This document shows positions 50,958 through 62,944 of a DNA stretch of 64,000 nucleotides, in pieces. The notes beneath the pieces were generated by a model that ran no database searches, was not told the origin of the DNA, and saw nothing but the letters and a program-made list of their open reading frames with translations. Positions within the stretch are counted from its first letter, which is position 1; each line of letters starts with the position of its first letter. Where the stretch lies: the NCBI GenBank assembly GCA_016630955.3, contig CM050001.1, positions 310,001 through 374,000 on the forward strand. Direction: 5' to 3'. Made by a program: the position numbers and the translations under genes. This DNA comes from Didymella arachidicola (taxonomy: Eukaryota; Ascomycota; Dothideomycetes; Pleosporales; Didymellaceae).

Positions 50958-52558
50958 TGTGGAGACTCTGGGGAGAATGGGAGGGAGGTGAGGGGGTAGT
51001 TTCGAGGCGAGGCGAGGCGAGGTGGAGGGGGGGAGGTGGTGGGGGTGCCAAGATAACGTGCGAGTATGGGGGATTGATGGTGAATGCTGCCGAGGCGATG
51101 GGACATGTGCAGTTTGTTTACGCAGCTGGCAGATTTATGGATCTGTTAGGTTAGGGATAAACGCGTTTGCCGTTCGCATAACTACGCCTACCGGGGAATT
51201 TCGCTCTACTTGTAGTGAGAAGAGAGATGCTGAGTGGCTATAGGATAATTAAAGCGGGTCGTTCAGTCTTCGAGGGTTAGCTGCCTGCTCTTCACGTGCT
51301 AATTAATCCTCACTCCAGCAAAACCCTACGATGTTGTAGTTATACCACGTTCAACTATAACATCAATTACAATTACAACTAAAAGGTCTACTTAATCCTA
51401 CAAACTGAAATATTCTTTTCTCGCATCCACCACTGCCATTCCCGACCCAACAAACAAACTCTCCCTTCTCCCACCACAGCTTCAAACACAAGCAAACTAA
51501 AGTACACAAAAGCCACCTGAACCCAGACGTCACGTTTAAACTTCGACTACTCTTGTCTCCATTCCCTACACAGCTTTCCAAGCCCACGCGTACAGTTCTC
51601 GCTCCTTCCGCCAACAGACAAGCATCACGCTGCCCTGTCTAGCTTGATTGAACGACAACTGACGGTGATCCTTTTTCTACGCCATCGAGAGATATGCGCG
51701 AGATACACCAGCGATTTGGCTCGGCTAGAACTCAGAGGTAATGGCACCACAGGGTGCGGACGCAGAGCTTCCTTTCTCGCCTTGGCGATATGTCTATGCT
51801 AGAACGCAACGATGACTATCGGCAATGCACGAGGTCCTCCTAGCGCGGGAGTCCGGGAGTATGTGCAGGTCAAGGCTGTTTGGTCGTGTGCTGGACCGCA
51901 GATCTTCGAGGCTGCGTTCAACGCCGACTTGGGCGCGGGCTTTGGACCGGAGAGCATCTCAGCTGAACCCCCGGCTGCCTTGCGTGCGGCGCCGGGGTAT
52001 TGTATCGGCCTTGAACACATATGTTGCGTGGGAATTGCTGTTTCCCAAGTTCATCACGGGCGAGGTCCTGGACGACTTGAGGCGAGAAACAGTTACGGGC
52101 CTGATTACAGGTCTTAGGTGGTGGGCCAACATATTAGGCGGTTTGTATTGTAGTATAAAGTACAACCAAGTTGCTGTCGTGGTATCGCTCATTACGCGCC
52201 GCTGAGTGCAGCGTTGGGTTACATTAATAGCCGCAACGTCAGTCCCTCTTGCTAATATCTCCTTAACCCTGACTTGAGCGTGCCCTGCATGTCGCCTTTG
52301 ACATGCGCTCCTCACTAGGTTCTGTCCATCGTAATCTGGATGGCGATTGTGTGTCGTGCTGCGAGCTGCTCTTAGGCGCGGAGCATCTCGCGCACTGTGT
52401 CGCGAAGTGCTGCGCGGGTCCAACCTGTAGGGTGCTGCGATGCGCTTCTCTATTTCGTGAGCTCAGTGTCCTGAACCAATCGCCGAGTTTGGCTGTTTCG
52501 GCTGTGGCTAACCCTCCCCTAGGTTTCTACTGCTTTCCATTATTATGAGCATGGGCTC
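50958..52558. other. Gene-poor spacer between TFIIIC subunit and PGAP4-like genes
   Basis: 1.6 kb with only small ORFs (for example plus strand 51812-52205) lacking any family signal. Short GAGGC repeats stand near 51003-51020. Confidence 0.45.
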
Positions 52559-53884
52559 TCACACGCCGGCTTGTTGGCTGGCAAACCGCGCATCCTGTTC
52601 CGCCTTCGCCTCCTGCCTCTCGTTCGCATTTTGTTCGTGTTCTTGTCGCAGCTTCCTCCAGTCAAGCTTCTCGAACGCGAAACTCCAGATCTTCTCTGCG
52701 ACGCTCCTGCCCCACTTGCTTTGCGGCCCGTAATCGTCGATCTTGCTGCTCTTCTTGCCAATGTGTTGCATGACGCTCGGAGTCATGGCATATCGAAGCT
52801 CGCCGCGTTGGTTCGCATAGTCTTCAGTGAGTACGTCGACGAAGCCCAGACGACGATCTTTGAAGTAGTCGATGAGTGCGACTGCCTTTAGATGCGGGAA
52901 GACGAAGCCTTGAGCGCAGCAGCCAAACTCAGACATCTCGGCGACACCTGTGGGTATAGGCATGACTGTATTGCGGCCCATACCAAAGAAGATGAGGATG
53001 CTGCTCGCAAGTAGGGCATAAATCGCAATAACCGAGCGAGGCGTTGTGAGCGTGAGAGACAGTTTCGTCGTCGGTCGAGCGCAGCGTATAAAGAGCAGAA
53101 TGCCAGTAGGAATGCCCGCGACCCACAGCGAGTAGTACAGGTAGCTCCTCCAGTCCTCTACATTCCAGCCGAAGAACTCTTCTGTGTAGAACAAGCGCAG
53201 GTAGAGGAAGTCGGCCCTCGCGCGACGCTCTGCAGCCTGTTGCTCAGCCTGATTTATTGCGTCCATTGTACGGTGATACCATCCATCCATGGCGACGATG
53301 TCGTCTTCAATCATAGCGATGTAGGGTGTGAACTGCTCAGCGCATGCTGATAGAAGATATCTGTAATCAAACAGCGCCTTCTCAACGTATAAGCCTCCCT
53401 TTCGTTCCATGTTGCGGATCTCCTGCATCTGATCATCACCGAACTGGTAAGTCAGGACTTGATCTGCAAGCCCAGGCAGCCATGCTTCATTGTACTCCGG
53501 GTGCACATTCGGGTTCGAATGTGGTATGAATACGATCAGATATATCTCCTGTCGCTCTTCAGGTGTCAGGCCTTCTAAAAGCGAGCCGACCGTGTCACGT
53601 AGATAGTGCACTCCTTCGCGCTTGAAAGAAGGTACGCCGACACAGAGTTTTCTCTTCTTCTCAGGCCCGGCTTTGACTATCTCGTGGCTTGGCGCATTGT
53701 GATAGGCTTGCAGGAAGTCCTCGGCCTGCTGGCGTCGAATAGCAGAGTATCTGGCCGCATACCCCTTGGAAGGGTTGAAGAAGAACGAAGTTGGGTCGCG
53801 GGCAGATACTGCGTTGATCGTGTAAAGAATCGTAAACGTGATGAAGAGAGCGATACCGGTTATCGTGCGCGCCGAGATATGCAT
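52559..53884 (-). CDS. PGAP4 (TMEM246)-like GPI-glycan glycosyltransferase
   Basis: A single ORF; the ATG at 53884 (MHISARTITG) is preferred because upstream codons give no ATG. The product is 441 aa. An N-terminal signal anchor (GIALFITFTILYTINAV) is followed by a GT-A-like domain: KLCVGVPSFKREGVHYLRDT, IYLIVFIPHSNPNVHPEYN and the metal-binding MIEDDIVAMDGWYHRT. Two closely spaced membrane segments (LYYSLWVAGIPTGILLFIRC and VIAIYALLASSILIFFGMG) are inserted within the domain. This tandem-TM insertion is the hallmark of PGAP4, the Golgi enzyme that adds a GalNAc side chain to GPI anchors in mammals; in fungi the sugar is unknown. The C-terminus is a charged helix. Confidence 0.82.
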   Translation of the reverse strand: MHISARTITGIALFITFTILYTINAVSARDPTSFFFNPSKGYAARYSAIRRQQAEDFLQAYHNAPSHEIVKAGPEKKRKLCVGVPSFKREGVHYLRDTVGSLLEGLTPEERQEIYLIVFIPHSNPNVHPEYNEAWLPGLADQVLTYQFGDDQMQEIRNMERKGGLYVEKALFDYRYLLSACAEQFTPYIAMIEDDIVAMDGWYHRTMDAINQAEQQAAERRARADFLYLRLFYTEEFFGWNVEDWRSYLYYSLWVAGIPTGILLFIRCARPTTKLSLTLTTPRSVIAIYALLASSILIFFGMGRNTVMPIPTGVAEMSEFGCCAQGFVFPHLKAVALIDYFKDRRLGFVDVLTEDYANQRGELRYAMTPSVMQHIGKKSSKIDDYGPQSKWGRSVAEKIWSFAFEKLDWRKLRQEHEQNANERQEAKAEQDARFASQQAGV

Positions 53885-55153
53885 CGTTGCTGGTCGTAAG
53901 CGAGTGACTGAGTGCAATTATATGGCTCGATAAAGCTACAAGAGCATGACCAACACTGCGAAGAGTATGGGGAAGAGGAGTCACAAACGCAGATGGGAGG
54001 GCTACGGCATGGTGTAAGTGAAGTGAGAGAAATTGCGGACGTGCGAAAAAAGAACAGGAATTAACATGACAACCCACGAGCCAACCTTTACGGCAGTGAG
54101 GCCTCGCTGATCCTTCCCGCATGAAAGCTCCGTCGGGGGAAAGTGGTAGGCTGAGTTTAATTTTAGTGATGTGCAGGGGTTCATTTGCTTGCGTGGCTTC
54201 AGCTCGGACCCACCAGCGTCCTCGTGTAACAGCTCTCCATTCTTCTCGAGATTCGAGTGGAACCACTTACTGGCAACCTGCATTGCGCGCAAGTCCCAGA
54301 TCATTGCAGACTTGCTGTTGCTTTGACGATGTCCAGGACACCGACTATCAGTGCCGCGGTTGCACGTAAAGACAATCTCTTTGACAGCGGACCGTTTGAA
54401 ACCTGGTCTATCGATCATAGCTTGAAACGCCAGACGAACGGGGGTCGCCGCTGCCTCGAGGAATGGTCCTCGATCTCGTATGGAATGAGCCTGGAAACAT
54501 TGGGAGATAGTCCGACCACGGCGACGGCGAAGGCAAAGCAGGGTAGCCAATGAACCTCGTCGCCGTTGCCATTGCACGGCACCGGCACCGAGACGGGTCG
54601 AGATTCAGGTGCATACGCATAGATCGCGCATTGTTGAGCTGCACCCTCAAGGCTGGTGACTTCATCATGATAAGCATTCATGGATTCAGGAGTGGTTAAA
54701 GGGCCAAGCTTCGCCAAGCAATGCGCCTGGTCCGTCGGTCAAGCAACACAGAGCGCCTTTTTGAAGCCCCTTCAATACGTTGTTCGCGTGCATTGCTGTG
54801 TCGCGACTCCTCCATCTTGAACTTCGTATCATGCAAGAATATATCACGAGTCAAATGCGAGATGTGGGAACTGCGACACTGCAAAGCTTTGAACGTAGGT
54901 CTGCAGTGGCGTCATACCGAACAACGACGTTAGAGATGAACCCTCGATAATTCTTCGATCCTCCTTCAACGACACAACTGTAAACTGCTGACATTTTTGT
55001 ATCTCAAATCGATTGAATTAGCATACAAGCCTGGAGCATTTGCTGTATACGTCCGTTGCTGTTGACTCACAGGCATCCTCGCTTACCAAAGCGTTACTCA
55101 CACAAGTAGCTTGCCTCGAAGCTAACTCAGCAACACCTGGTATACCTATTGCC
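53885..55153. other. Divergent intergenic region PGAP4-like / conserved protein
   Basis: 1.27 kb between start codons on opposite strands. Minus-strand ORFs at 54002-54717 overlap each other in three frames without a family signal or coherent splicing; I leave them uncalled. Confidence 0.45.
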
Positions 55154-56854
55154 ATGCCCAAGAAGCACGCACCAGCCTATACGCAAGCTAAGCCAAGCTA
55201 CGTCCATCCTTCCCTGCAAAGCTCACGAGCTTCCACGTCCTCGGCGCAATCAGAGCCCCAGACGGTCAACCAGCGCATACAACAGCTTCGCCGAGAGCAA
55301 ACGCCACGGACGACGTCAGAACAGAGAGATGAGCTCACATCGGTTGTAAGCAGTCGCACCATCCCGCCGGACTTGCGGCGTATCCTGCATATACCTGAGG
55401 TTAAAGCTCCAAAACCAAAGGCAGGCTTGCGTTCACGGCGAGCAGTTGGAGGCGCTAGACCGCCACCAGGTCCAGCGGCGCCGATCAGCTGGCTTCTTTC
55501 CAGCCGTCATGCGCCTGACTATGTGCGGAAAATGAGGAAGCAGCAATCTAGTGGTGTGGCCGGCATACCACAGTTCTGCCTGTTGGTCAGAGTGACAGAT
55601 GATGAGTACAGGGTATTTTCGGTCCGTTAGCCTAGAGTTCAGGCGGAATACTGATCAGTGTCACAGCGTCTCCCGCCGCAGCGGAGCCTACGAGATCTCA
55701 CACTACGGACGTTTGCAGTACATTGGGAGGAGCTTTCCGAGTTCGAACAGCACTATCTCTCTACTATACCTATATCCTTGAGAGAAGCACTGCTGAGTTA
55801 TCTGGGTGCCTTTGGGGCTAAATCATGCCTGGATTTCAGATCGTTCAAGCTGTTATTTCAGAACGACACGGAGGCCGGCAACGCAGGCTGGGACGAAATC
55901 CGATTTCTGGACTTCACCGGGCTGACGAGTGCAGAATTCACACTTGCAGATGTAGGTCGATGTCTCAAGCGGCACAGCTCGCAAGGATCTAGCGTGGAGA
56001 ATTCGCAGATTGATGAGCCTGTGAACAAAGGCAAAGGGAGGACGGTCGAAGTTGCTGAATCTTGGGAAGAAGAGTTTGAAGAATCACTGGGCACCCTGTC
56101 TGTCTTGAACGCCACGCTTCCAACCCCATACTTTGCCAACCTTAGCAGGCTATCGCTCGCGCGACCCGGCGCATGGGCATCTTGGCCTGAGCTTTTGAAG
56201 ATTTCTCCGAACCTAAATAAGATTACTCACCTCTCACTCGCATATTGGCCGCGACCGTCTACAACTCCTAATGCTGCCACGACATCCATGGTTTCGAACA
56301 TTACCACAATCTCGCTCGGTGGCTCTCACTTCTACTCCGATCTCGATGACGATTGGCATGAAGCCGCGAATATTCTGCGCCGTTTTTCGGTCAATACGTA
56401 CTCTTTGCAGTGGCTCGATCTGGAAGGATGCTTTTGGTTGAAGGCACTGTGCTGGCGCTCAGATGCGCTCTTGTCGGTGTCAAGGTCCGACCATGATCCG
56501 GAGGAATGGAGGTACCACAAGGCATCGCCTGGCCCAGACTGGAACGACGCGTGGCGAAGAATCACATACCTGAACTTTTTCCAAGGTTGGATACCGGCTG
56601 ACATCCAATCGCTGCAGAGCATCCCAGCAGGAATGGTGCCAGTGCAATTGATGCGTTGGCTGCGAGAGAACAAAGACAATGACGCAGAGAGCTGGAAACT
56701 CAACGCTCATGAGACTGGGCATGCTGTTGCTGAATGGATCAGTCATGAGAAGATGGCTAGAACTGTACGACAGGAGATACTGGCTGCGCGGCGAGCCGGA
56801 GAAGGGGCATGGTGTCATATCGACCACGGTTGGGGTAGCCCTAGCAATACGTAG
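55154..56854 (+). CDS. Conserved fungal protein of unknown function, 2 exons
   Basis: Exons 55154-55612 and 55667-56854 join in phase 0 across a 54-nt intron (GTATTT...CACAG), giving 548 aa. The first ~100 residues are polar and disordered, then RTIPPDLRRILHIPEV and PPPGPAAPISWLLSSRHAP. The second exon reads like a leucine-rich-repeat-type fold with hydrophobic periodicity (FANLSRLSLARPGAWASWPELL, LNKITHLSLAYWPRP, SLQWLDLEGCFWLKAL), which suggests a protein-binding solenoid. I recall similar proteins across Pezizomycotina, sometimes labelled tafazzin, but see no acyltransferase HX4D motif here, so I do not use that name. Confidence 0.75.
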
Positions 56855-57720
56855 AGGCTCTCTCTGCTGGTATGTGAGATTCGTATTGCTGAGCAGTTTT
56901 CGCTCTCTTCAATGATCACAAACAACATTACGTACTGCTGTGGTCTACAACCTACGTCGTTGCGGTTTACATAGCGGCTAAGTTCCATATATCCATTTGC
57001 GCCGTTCTGGAACATCTATAGTGCCACAAATTTTGAACTTCTTCTACTTCGCTCTCTTACAAGCTGCCTCGAACCATTGAAATCACTTGCTCTCATGGCG
57101 AAAGAAATACTGAGATGGCCGGTCGGTACTGCATGCTTGGCTTCTACATTGGCAGTGTCCAGCTTGCGGTGATCTAATCTGCGGTCGTCAGACTTCGTCT
57201 CAGTCGCAGCCGTAAAGGCTGACTAACAGGCAAAGGATCAGATGCGTTCAAACTCAGTTTCGAGGACGAACAAGCCAAACGCTAAAGCTATATGTGCGTT
57301 GTATCGATGTGGTCTATCATGATAATGGCGAAGTGGAAGTCAAGCGAGAAGAATCCCTCCCTGCTACGTTCAAATAACTACAGATGCCACTTTTTTCTGA
57401 TAGGGGGCTGTTAAATCAGCCAGAAAGCTCAGAAAGCGCTTTTCCGGACTAAGATCTACTCGACACCATGTTGACCTCCAAGGATATTCTCGGTCCTTTC
57501 CGAGATGTTATCATCAAGGTTTGAGTACGGCAGATACTGCTCATCAATGCTAAGACTGAGATTCAGAGCTTCAGGCATCCAGCTCCTGATGAATCGTGCA
57601 TTAGCGTCACGATCTCGTTTTGGGGGCCAAATAGGATCTGACAGGAATGCGGGGTGGATCTGACTTGACTGCTCCTCCGCCGTCCTCGCCTTCCACGTCT
57701 CCACCACATGCATCGATATT
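56855..57720. other. Intergenic, upstream of the HET gene
   Basis: 866 bp. A minus-strand ORF (57456-57767) runs antisense into the start of the HET gene but shows no domain; not called. Confidence 0.45.
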
Positions 57721-60299
57721 ATGATGATATCGCCACCCGTATGCTGTACATTCTGCACGGAGAACATTCTGCGCTCGGCTGCCTCATGGGCCTTTCATCA
57801 CCCAAGCCAGTCCTCGCTTGCGAATTCGGCGCATCGCCATTGCACTTTCTGTTCGGTTTTGCATGAAGACGTACAAAACCATCGCAAGACTTTACACAAG
57901 AACGAGGGGGGAAACGCTGACCTGAAGCGTTGGCTCCACGAAGATGTCGCGAAAAGCGATCAACTACCTTTCGGCAAAGGCGGCTCCACTTCCCTCTATC
58001 GATGGAGTTTGAGAAGTCTAGGCAGGACGAGAGAGGACAAACACACTGTAGCTGTTACATTCCGTGCGGTACCGAGGGTTCTAAAAAATGATCAGACCGA
58101 ACTATCGAATCTCCAGACGTTTGGTCTGCCTGAGCGTGTCTTCTACTGCTTTCGTGAGACAGAGTTGGGAGAACTTCCAAGCGCAGCCAGGCTCGGCAAG
58201 AGTACAGATCCATCTATAAATGGAGGCCAGCAGATCAAAGATTGGATCCGAACCTGCGATATCAATCACAAACACTGTCCCAAGCGAGCTGGCGGCGCCA
58301 GCAAGTTCGTCCCGACTCGTTTGCTCCAGATCGGAGGAAAACATCCTGGCGACCGGATACGGGTTGTAAATACTAGTATCGACAACATAAAAGGGAACTA
58401 CGTCACTCTGAGTCATTGCTGGGGTGTGAAGCCACTGGTTACGCTTAGCTCCGAGACTTTGGAGGCCTTCGTGTTGAAAGGTGTGCCATGGCGTCAATTG
58501 TCGACAAATTTCCGGCAGGCTATCGAAATTGCATGGTTTCTGGAAGTTGACTACATCTGGATCGATTCTCGTAAGTCATATCGTGATTCCAGGCCTATAA
58601 AGAGCTAATGCGTGTTTGGTTTCCAGTCTGTATCATAGTCAGTGCATGCGAAAATTGCATCCGACACAGCGCTGACTTCTACATCAGCAACAGGATGAAG
58701 CAGATTGGAAGAAAGAGGGCTCTCGGATGGAGAAAGTATACCGTAACTCCTACTGCAACATCGCGGCAGCTGATGCGGCGGAAAGTGCCGGTGGACTTTT
58801 CCGTTCGCGCGATCCTTACAGTGTAATTCCGTCGCAGGTCGAGATGGCCATGGGCTCTTTAACGCTTGGCAGGCATAGGTGGAGAGTTTTACGGGCAGAC
58901 CTGTGGGACAACGAGCTCCTCCGAATGCCATTGTATACGCGCGGCTGGGTGTATCAAGGTAATTACAAGCCTGGCTACAGATGATGCGTACTGAAATCAA
59001 GCAGAACGTATGCTTGCTCCCAGGATCATACACTTCAGTCAACGCCAAGTATTCTGGGATTGTACAGAGATCAGCGCTTGTGAGGCTATTCCATCTGGAC
59101 TTCCTCTAGCTTTAGAGCGGCAATCAGCAGCAGATAGACACTGGCGAGGCCGGCTTCAGGAAAGCGTAAAGGGCACAATGCTTCTGTCTGGTGTAAATGA
59201 CGACTCACTGGAGGACTTTTGGAAAGTCACAGTCGAAGACTATACGAAGCTCGATCTCACCAAGCAAAGAGACAAACGTATGGCCATCTGGGGAGTGGCG
59301 AAGCGGATGAGGGATACTCTAGACGAAGATTATGTCGCAGGGATGTGGCGAGACAATCTTGAAGAACAACTTCCCTGGCGAGTAGTAGACTGCAACACAA
59401 CTGTACGACCAAAAGTCTTGACCGGCAATCCTACATGGTCATGGACCTCTGTACAGGGCGCGGTTCGAATAGCGGCAAGGTCCAAGAGGCCGAGCAGAAG
59501 CTACACGGTGACTTCGCATTGTGGAGACCAAATTACTTTCAATTTGGAACCTGACAATGCTCGTCCTGGACCCACGAGAAAGCATTCTAACAACGCCAAA
59601 GACATGGGAAGAGAGTTGTATCTGGCAGACGAAAGACGGAGGAAATCTAGTGCTGCTTCCCGACAGCAATCTCAGTCAGGACCGACGTCGCTGACCGATT
59701 CTCGAGACACAGCAACAAGAAACACTCACACTGGTTCAACCTCCAGCCCCAGATCCATGTCGCCCGAGCGCACCGATCCACAGTCCAGCATTAAAGATCT
59801 AGAGCTGAACCGAACGACAAAGCAGAAGTCCCAGCCGAATTTGGACGACAAGTGGGACAAAGAGCCAGAACTACAAGACAACAAGATCGCTATCCAAGGG
59901 CACCTGATCAGAGGGAGTTTGAAGCGGAAGAGCGGGAGATCGAATCTGCATTGGTCACTCGAGAAGGCCAGCACCTTACACGCGACCGCTGAGATCGAGG
60001 CATTTCCAGATCTGGTACCGGAGGTCGAGAGCACGGAGGTAGTCTTCGTTGTCCTTTATTTAGCGAAAATAAGCGAGGGAGGGAACGAAGCTACATCTGC
60101 GCACGACACGTGGTACCAGGGTCATGGGCTTATGCTCCGGCAGACCAAAGACGAATTGTGTTACGAACGCATCGGCTCTCTATCTATTCGCCGCTTGAGT
60201 CATCAGACATGGCAACAGTGGCAAGGTGACACCACCAAAGCGACTGAGCTGGAAAGTTTGCACACCCCTCATCTGGGAACAAAGTTCTGGCTAATGTGA
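57721..60299 (+). CDS. HET-domain (heterokaryon incompatibility) protein, 4 exons including an 11-nt microexon
   Basis: Exons 57721-58570, 58627-58637, 58688-58958 and 59005-60299, all phases agreeing; 808 aa. A Cys-containing N-terminal region (PPVCCTFCTENI, HCTFCSVLHE) precedes the HET domain: YVTLSHCWG, LSTNFRQAIEIAWFL, YIWIDS then LCII (supplied by the microexon), QQDEADWKKEGSRM, VYRNSYCNIAAADA and the closing MPLYTRGWVYQER. The C-terminal half has a Ser/Thr/Arg-rich insert (about residues 590-680) and ends LGTKFWLM. HET domains drive programmed cell death on allorecognition and are TIR-related in fold. It converges on a STAND NTPase gene with stops only 109 bp apart. Confidence 0.93.
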
Positions 60300-60408
60300 G
60301 CGCGAGGATGGAGCTGGTGCAGCCACAATATCTCCCTTGTTCTTCATCTCCATTCCTAGGCACTAATTACCGGATTCGCATAGGCCACTCCTGCATTGCT
60401 ATTCCGGT

Positions 60409-62244
60409 TCACTTGTTGAAATTTGGAATATCAAATCCTCGGAAGCCTAAGCCTGCAGATGACGAAGCTGCAGACGGACCTGATGGAAAGAACGTAAGAC
60501 TTCTCGTCAACCCTGATGATTCACGTCGGAACGTTGGAGGCGATTGGACCGTAGGAGGACTTGTTGGAGCGGGTGACTGGATAGTGAAGGACCGGGGTAC
60601 CTTCGAGGTGGGCAAAAGTGAATACGCCAACACAAGCTCTTCGTTGTATTCGTCGTTTGCGAAAACCCAAAAAAGTCGGTGGAACGTGGCGATCGTGTAG
60701 TCTTGACCCGGGAACAGAGGCGCAATGACTGTGAGATATCCATTAGCAGCTCGGAGAATATCTTCAGGACTGCGAGCGGGTAAGGTCCTGGACTCCACCC
60801 TATAGGGACGCTCCTTCAGCAGTGTTGCTAGACGACCAAATCGCAAACCTTGGATCGTATCGCCTTCTTTGCCTACCGCTGCTATACTCTTGAGAGCCAA
60901 TGTATTGTGATCGCTTGACTGTTTTTCGATCGTGCTGATTGCTATCTGAAAGTTTGCTTGCACGTTTGGAGGAAGTCGCTTTGGGTTTAGGTCCACAGTG
61001 TCAGGAGAGCTCGAGCTGTGTATTCTGTCGAGGAACAGCCTGGCTTGTAGGACACTCCTGTCGACGTAGTCGACTATTTTCCACACCCAGTCCTCGCCAG
61101 CCGCGCCGCGCTTCGTGGTTCTGAAAGCTAAGCCGAATGGCGACAAGGGAGGCTCAGAGGGGTTCGCAAGGGTAGAGAAGCCCAAGTCGCCGTGTTCCCT
61201 CTCCAAGTCCCACACAATGTAGTCGTATATGGAGCGAGCGCGCGGGGAGTCGATGATTAGATTATACTGCTCTGGAGACTCCCAGAGACCAGTAGGACCG
61301 CTATATTGTCGAGTGAGAATCTTTGCATTCTTCCGGAGAAATGAACTTACCAGTTCGAGCAGTAGCCCTGATTGCCTCTACAAGTTGCGCATATGTCACG
61401 CTCGCAGGTACAGCACTGCCAATAGATTTGAATGGGCCAGTCCCTGGGATGGCTGTCGCACCATCTGTCTACCGCCGCTTCATATCTCGGCAGGCGCGAG
61501 GTGATCATGATCTTCAGCCCTCGGTTCTGAAAAGTCTTCAACTCACGTTGGACAAGTTCCTGGAGTGATGGGCTGCACTGCTCGATCTGATCTACCACGA
61601 GAAAGGCACGTCCATCTTTGCTCAGATCTTTGATCCTGGATCGCAGTGCCCGTGCGATGAGATCAATTCGTTCCGAAGCTCTTCTTCCTGTATGTTGAGA
61701 ACTGTTGTATTCTCTATAGCTGCGCTTTGTTGCGTCCGCAACTGGAGAATGGACAGGGGTCAATTGCTTGTAAATACTAGCCAGAATGTCTTCTAAGAAA
61801 GCAAGCTCGTTTTCAATAAAGCTGTCCCCAATGAATATTGCAGCTTGACGAGACTCCAGGACAGGTGGAGGTCGACAGACATTTCGTATTTGCTGCATCG
61901 CAAGAGCCGCAAATGTCGTCTGTCAAAGTCATTATTGTGATCCATAAGTTCGGCGAACACTCCATCAGGCATACCTTGCCAGAGCCGGGTCCTCCCACAA
62001 CTTGGAGTTGCCAACATTCATCTTGATGTAACCATGCTTCGAACAACTCACTCGCTAAAAATCTACCAAACAGCCCCTCACATACATCAGGAGTCACGGG
62101 AAAGGACTCCTGGAAAGCCGGATGAATCGTCGCGTCTTGTGCAAAAACGTCTCCCGCCTCGTCCGTGTCGTAGTCGTCATCTACGAGCATATCGATTGGA
62201 GAACGCTGTTGTCTAGTGACGTCTTCTGGGCCAGAAAAGCGCAA
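60409..62244 (-). CDS. STAND P-loop NTPase (NACHT-like) with Cys cluster, 5' end unresolved
   Basis: Exons run from the 5' exon (open to 62244; first in-frame ATG 62190) to 61975, then 61919-61351 and 61300-60409, with 55- and 50-nt GT-AG introns in agreement. Walker A VVGGPGSGK|TTFAALA is rebuilt across intron 1; Walker B is AFLVVDQIEQC, and IMITSRLPR follows as the NACHT sensor. Next comes a zinc-finger-like cluster with three C-x2-C pairs (CCTC, CATC, and CSNC completed across intron 2), then a winged-helix-like part (YDYIVWDLEREHGDLG). The tail (to residue ~558) is helical and Ser/Pro-rich, with no ankyrin, WD40 or TPR repeats. Fungal NLR-like proteins of this kind act in allorecognition or defence; this one seems to lack a ligand-sensing repeat domain. 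The missing N-terminal effector may be an unrecognised upstream exon. Confidence 0.8.
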
Positions 62245-62944
62245 AATGATTCTATACGAGGATGGACTGCAGTATAGTCCCGCCGTCCAAACCTTGTACA
62301 GTTGCTTTGCTTCTCATACGGACGGAGCTAGCGGCCAATGACCTGGCTGCAGGACGATTTTAATCTAAAAGTTGGGGGCCAGTTTGGGGGTCAAGAAGGA
62401 GCGGGAAGAAGGAGCGCAAGCACTAGTCCCTACGAGGGAAGGCGCGATTACCAAAAAGGTCCGAGGCCGCCAGCAGGGCCTTTCATAAGCACATCAATCG
62501 GCGAGGTCACTAATCTAACAAACTCGGTATCTTTCATCGTGCTTGTGATACAACATTCTTTCGAATGAAGATGGTTTGACTGGTCAAAAGTTCTTGGATC
62601 TTGTATTAGTCCTCCGCTCCTGCCAAAATCGATGCCCTTCGCGGCGGTGCCCGCGCCGAATGTTTAAGGCACACTAATCACGTCTGTCCCTTGGCATAGA
62701 TGGGTGGCGCTTCACGTTGAGAAAACGGTGGGAGAGCCTCGTGACGCCTCGTGACGCCCAGGTAACATCTATGCATGGTATCCACTGGCTTCGGCCCCAA
62801 CCCAATCTCTGACGAGAGACTGCCCCTGCATATGGCTTATGCCTGACTGCGTGCTATGCAGAATGGCTGACCAGGGGTCTTTATCGCTTTTGAGTACTTA
62901 GATGACATGATGGCCGTGAGCAAAGGTTCTCAGTACCTTTCAGG
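62245..62944. promoter_or_regulatory. Divergent region STAND gene / S41 peptidase
   Basis: 700 bp between the 5' end of the STAND gene and the peptidase ATG. It should hold both promoters and perhaps a first exon of the STAND gene. Direct repeat GCCTCGTGAC occurs twice near 62733-62753. Confidence 0.45.

Noticed and set aside
54002..54717. Three overlapping minus-strand ORFs considered as a spliced secreted-protein gene
   Set aside because: No arrangement of GT-AG introns gave a coherent protein with a recognisable leader or domain.
55658..56854. Tafazzin acyltransferase annotation for the conserved protein
   Set aside because: No HX4D acyltransferase motif is visible; the sequence looks like a repeat solenoid instead.
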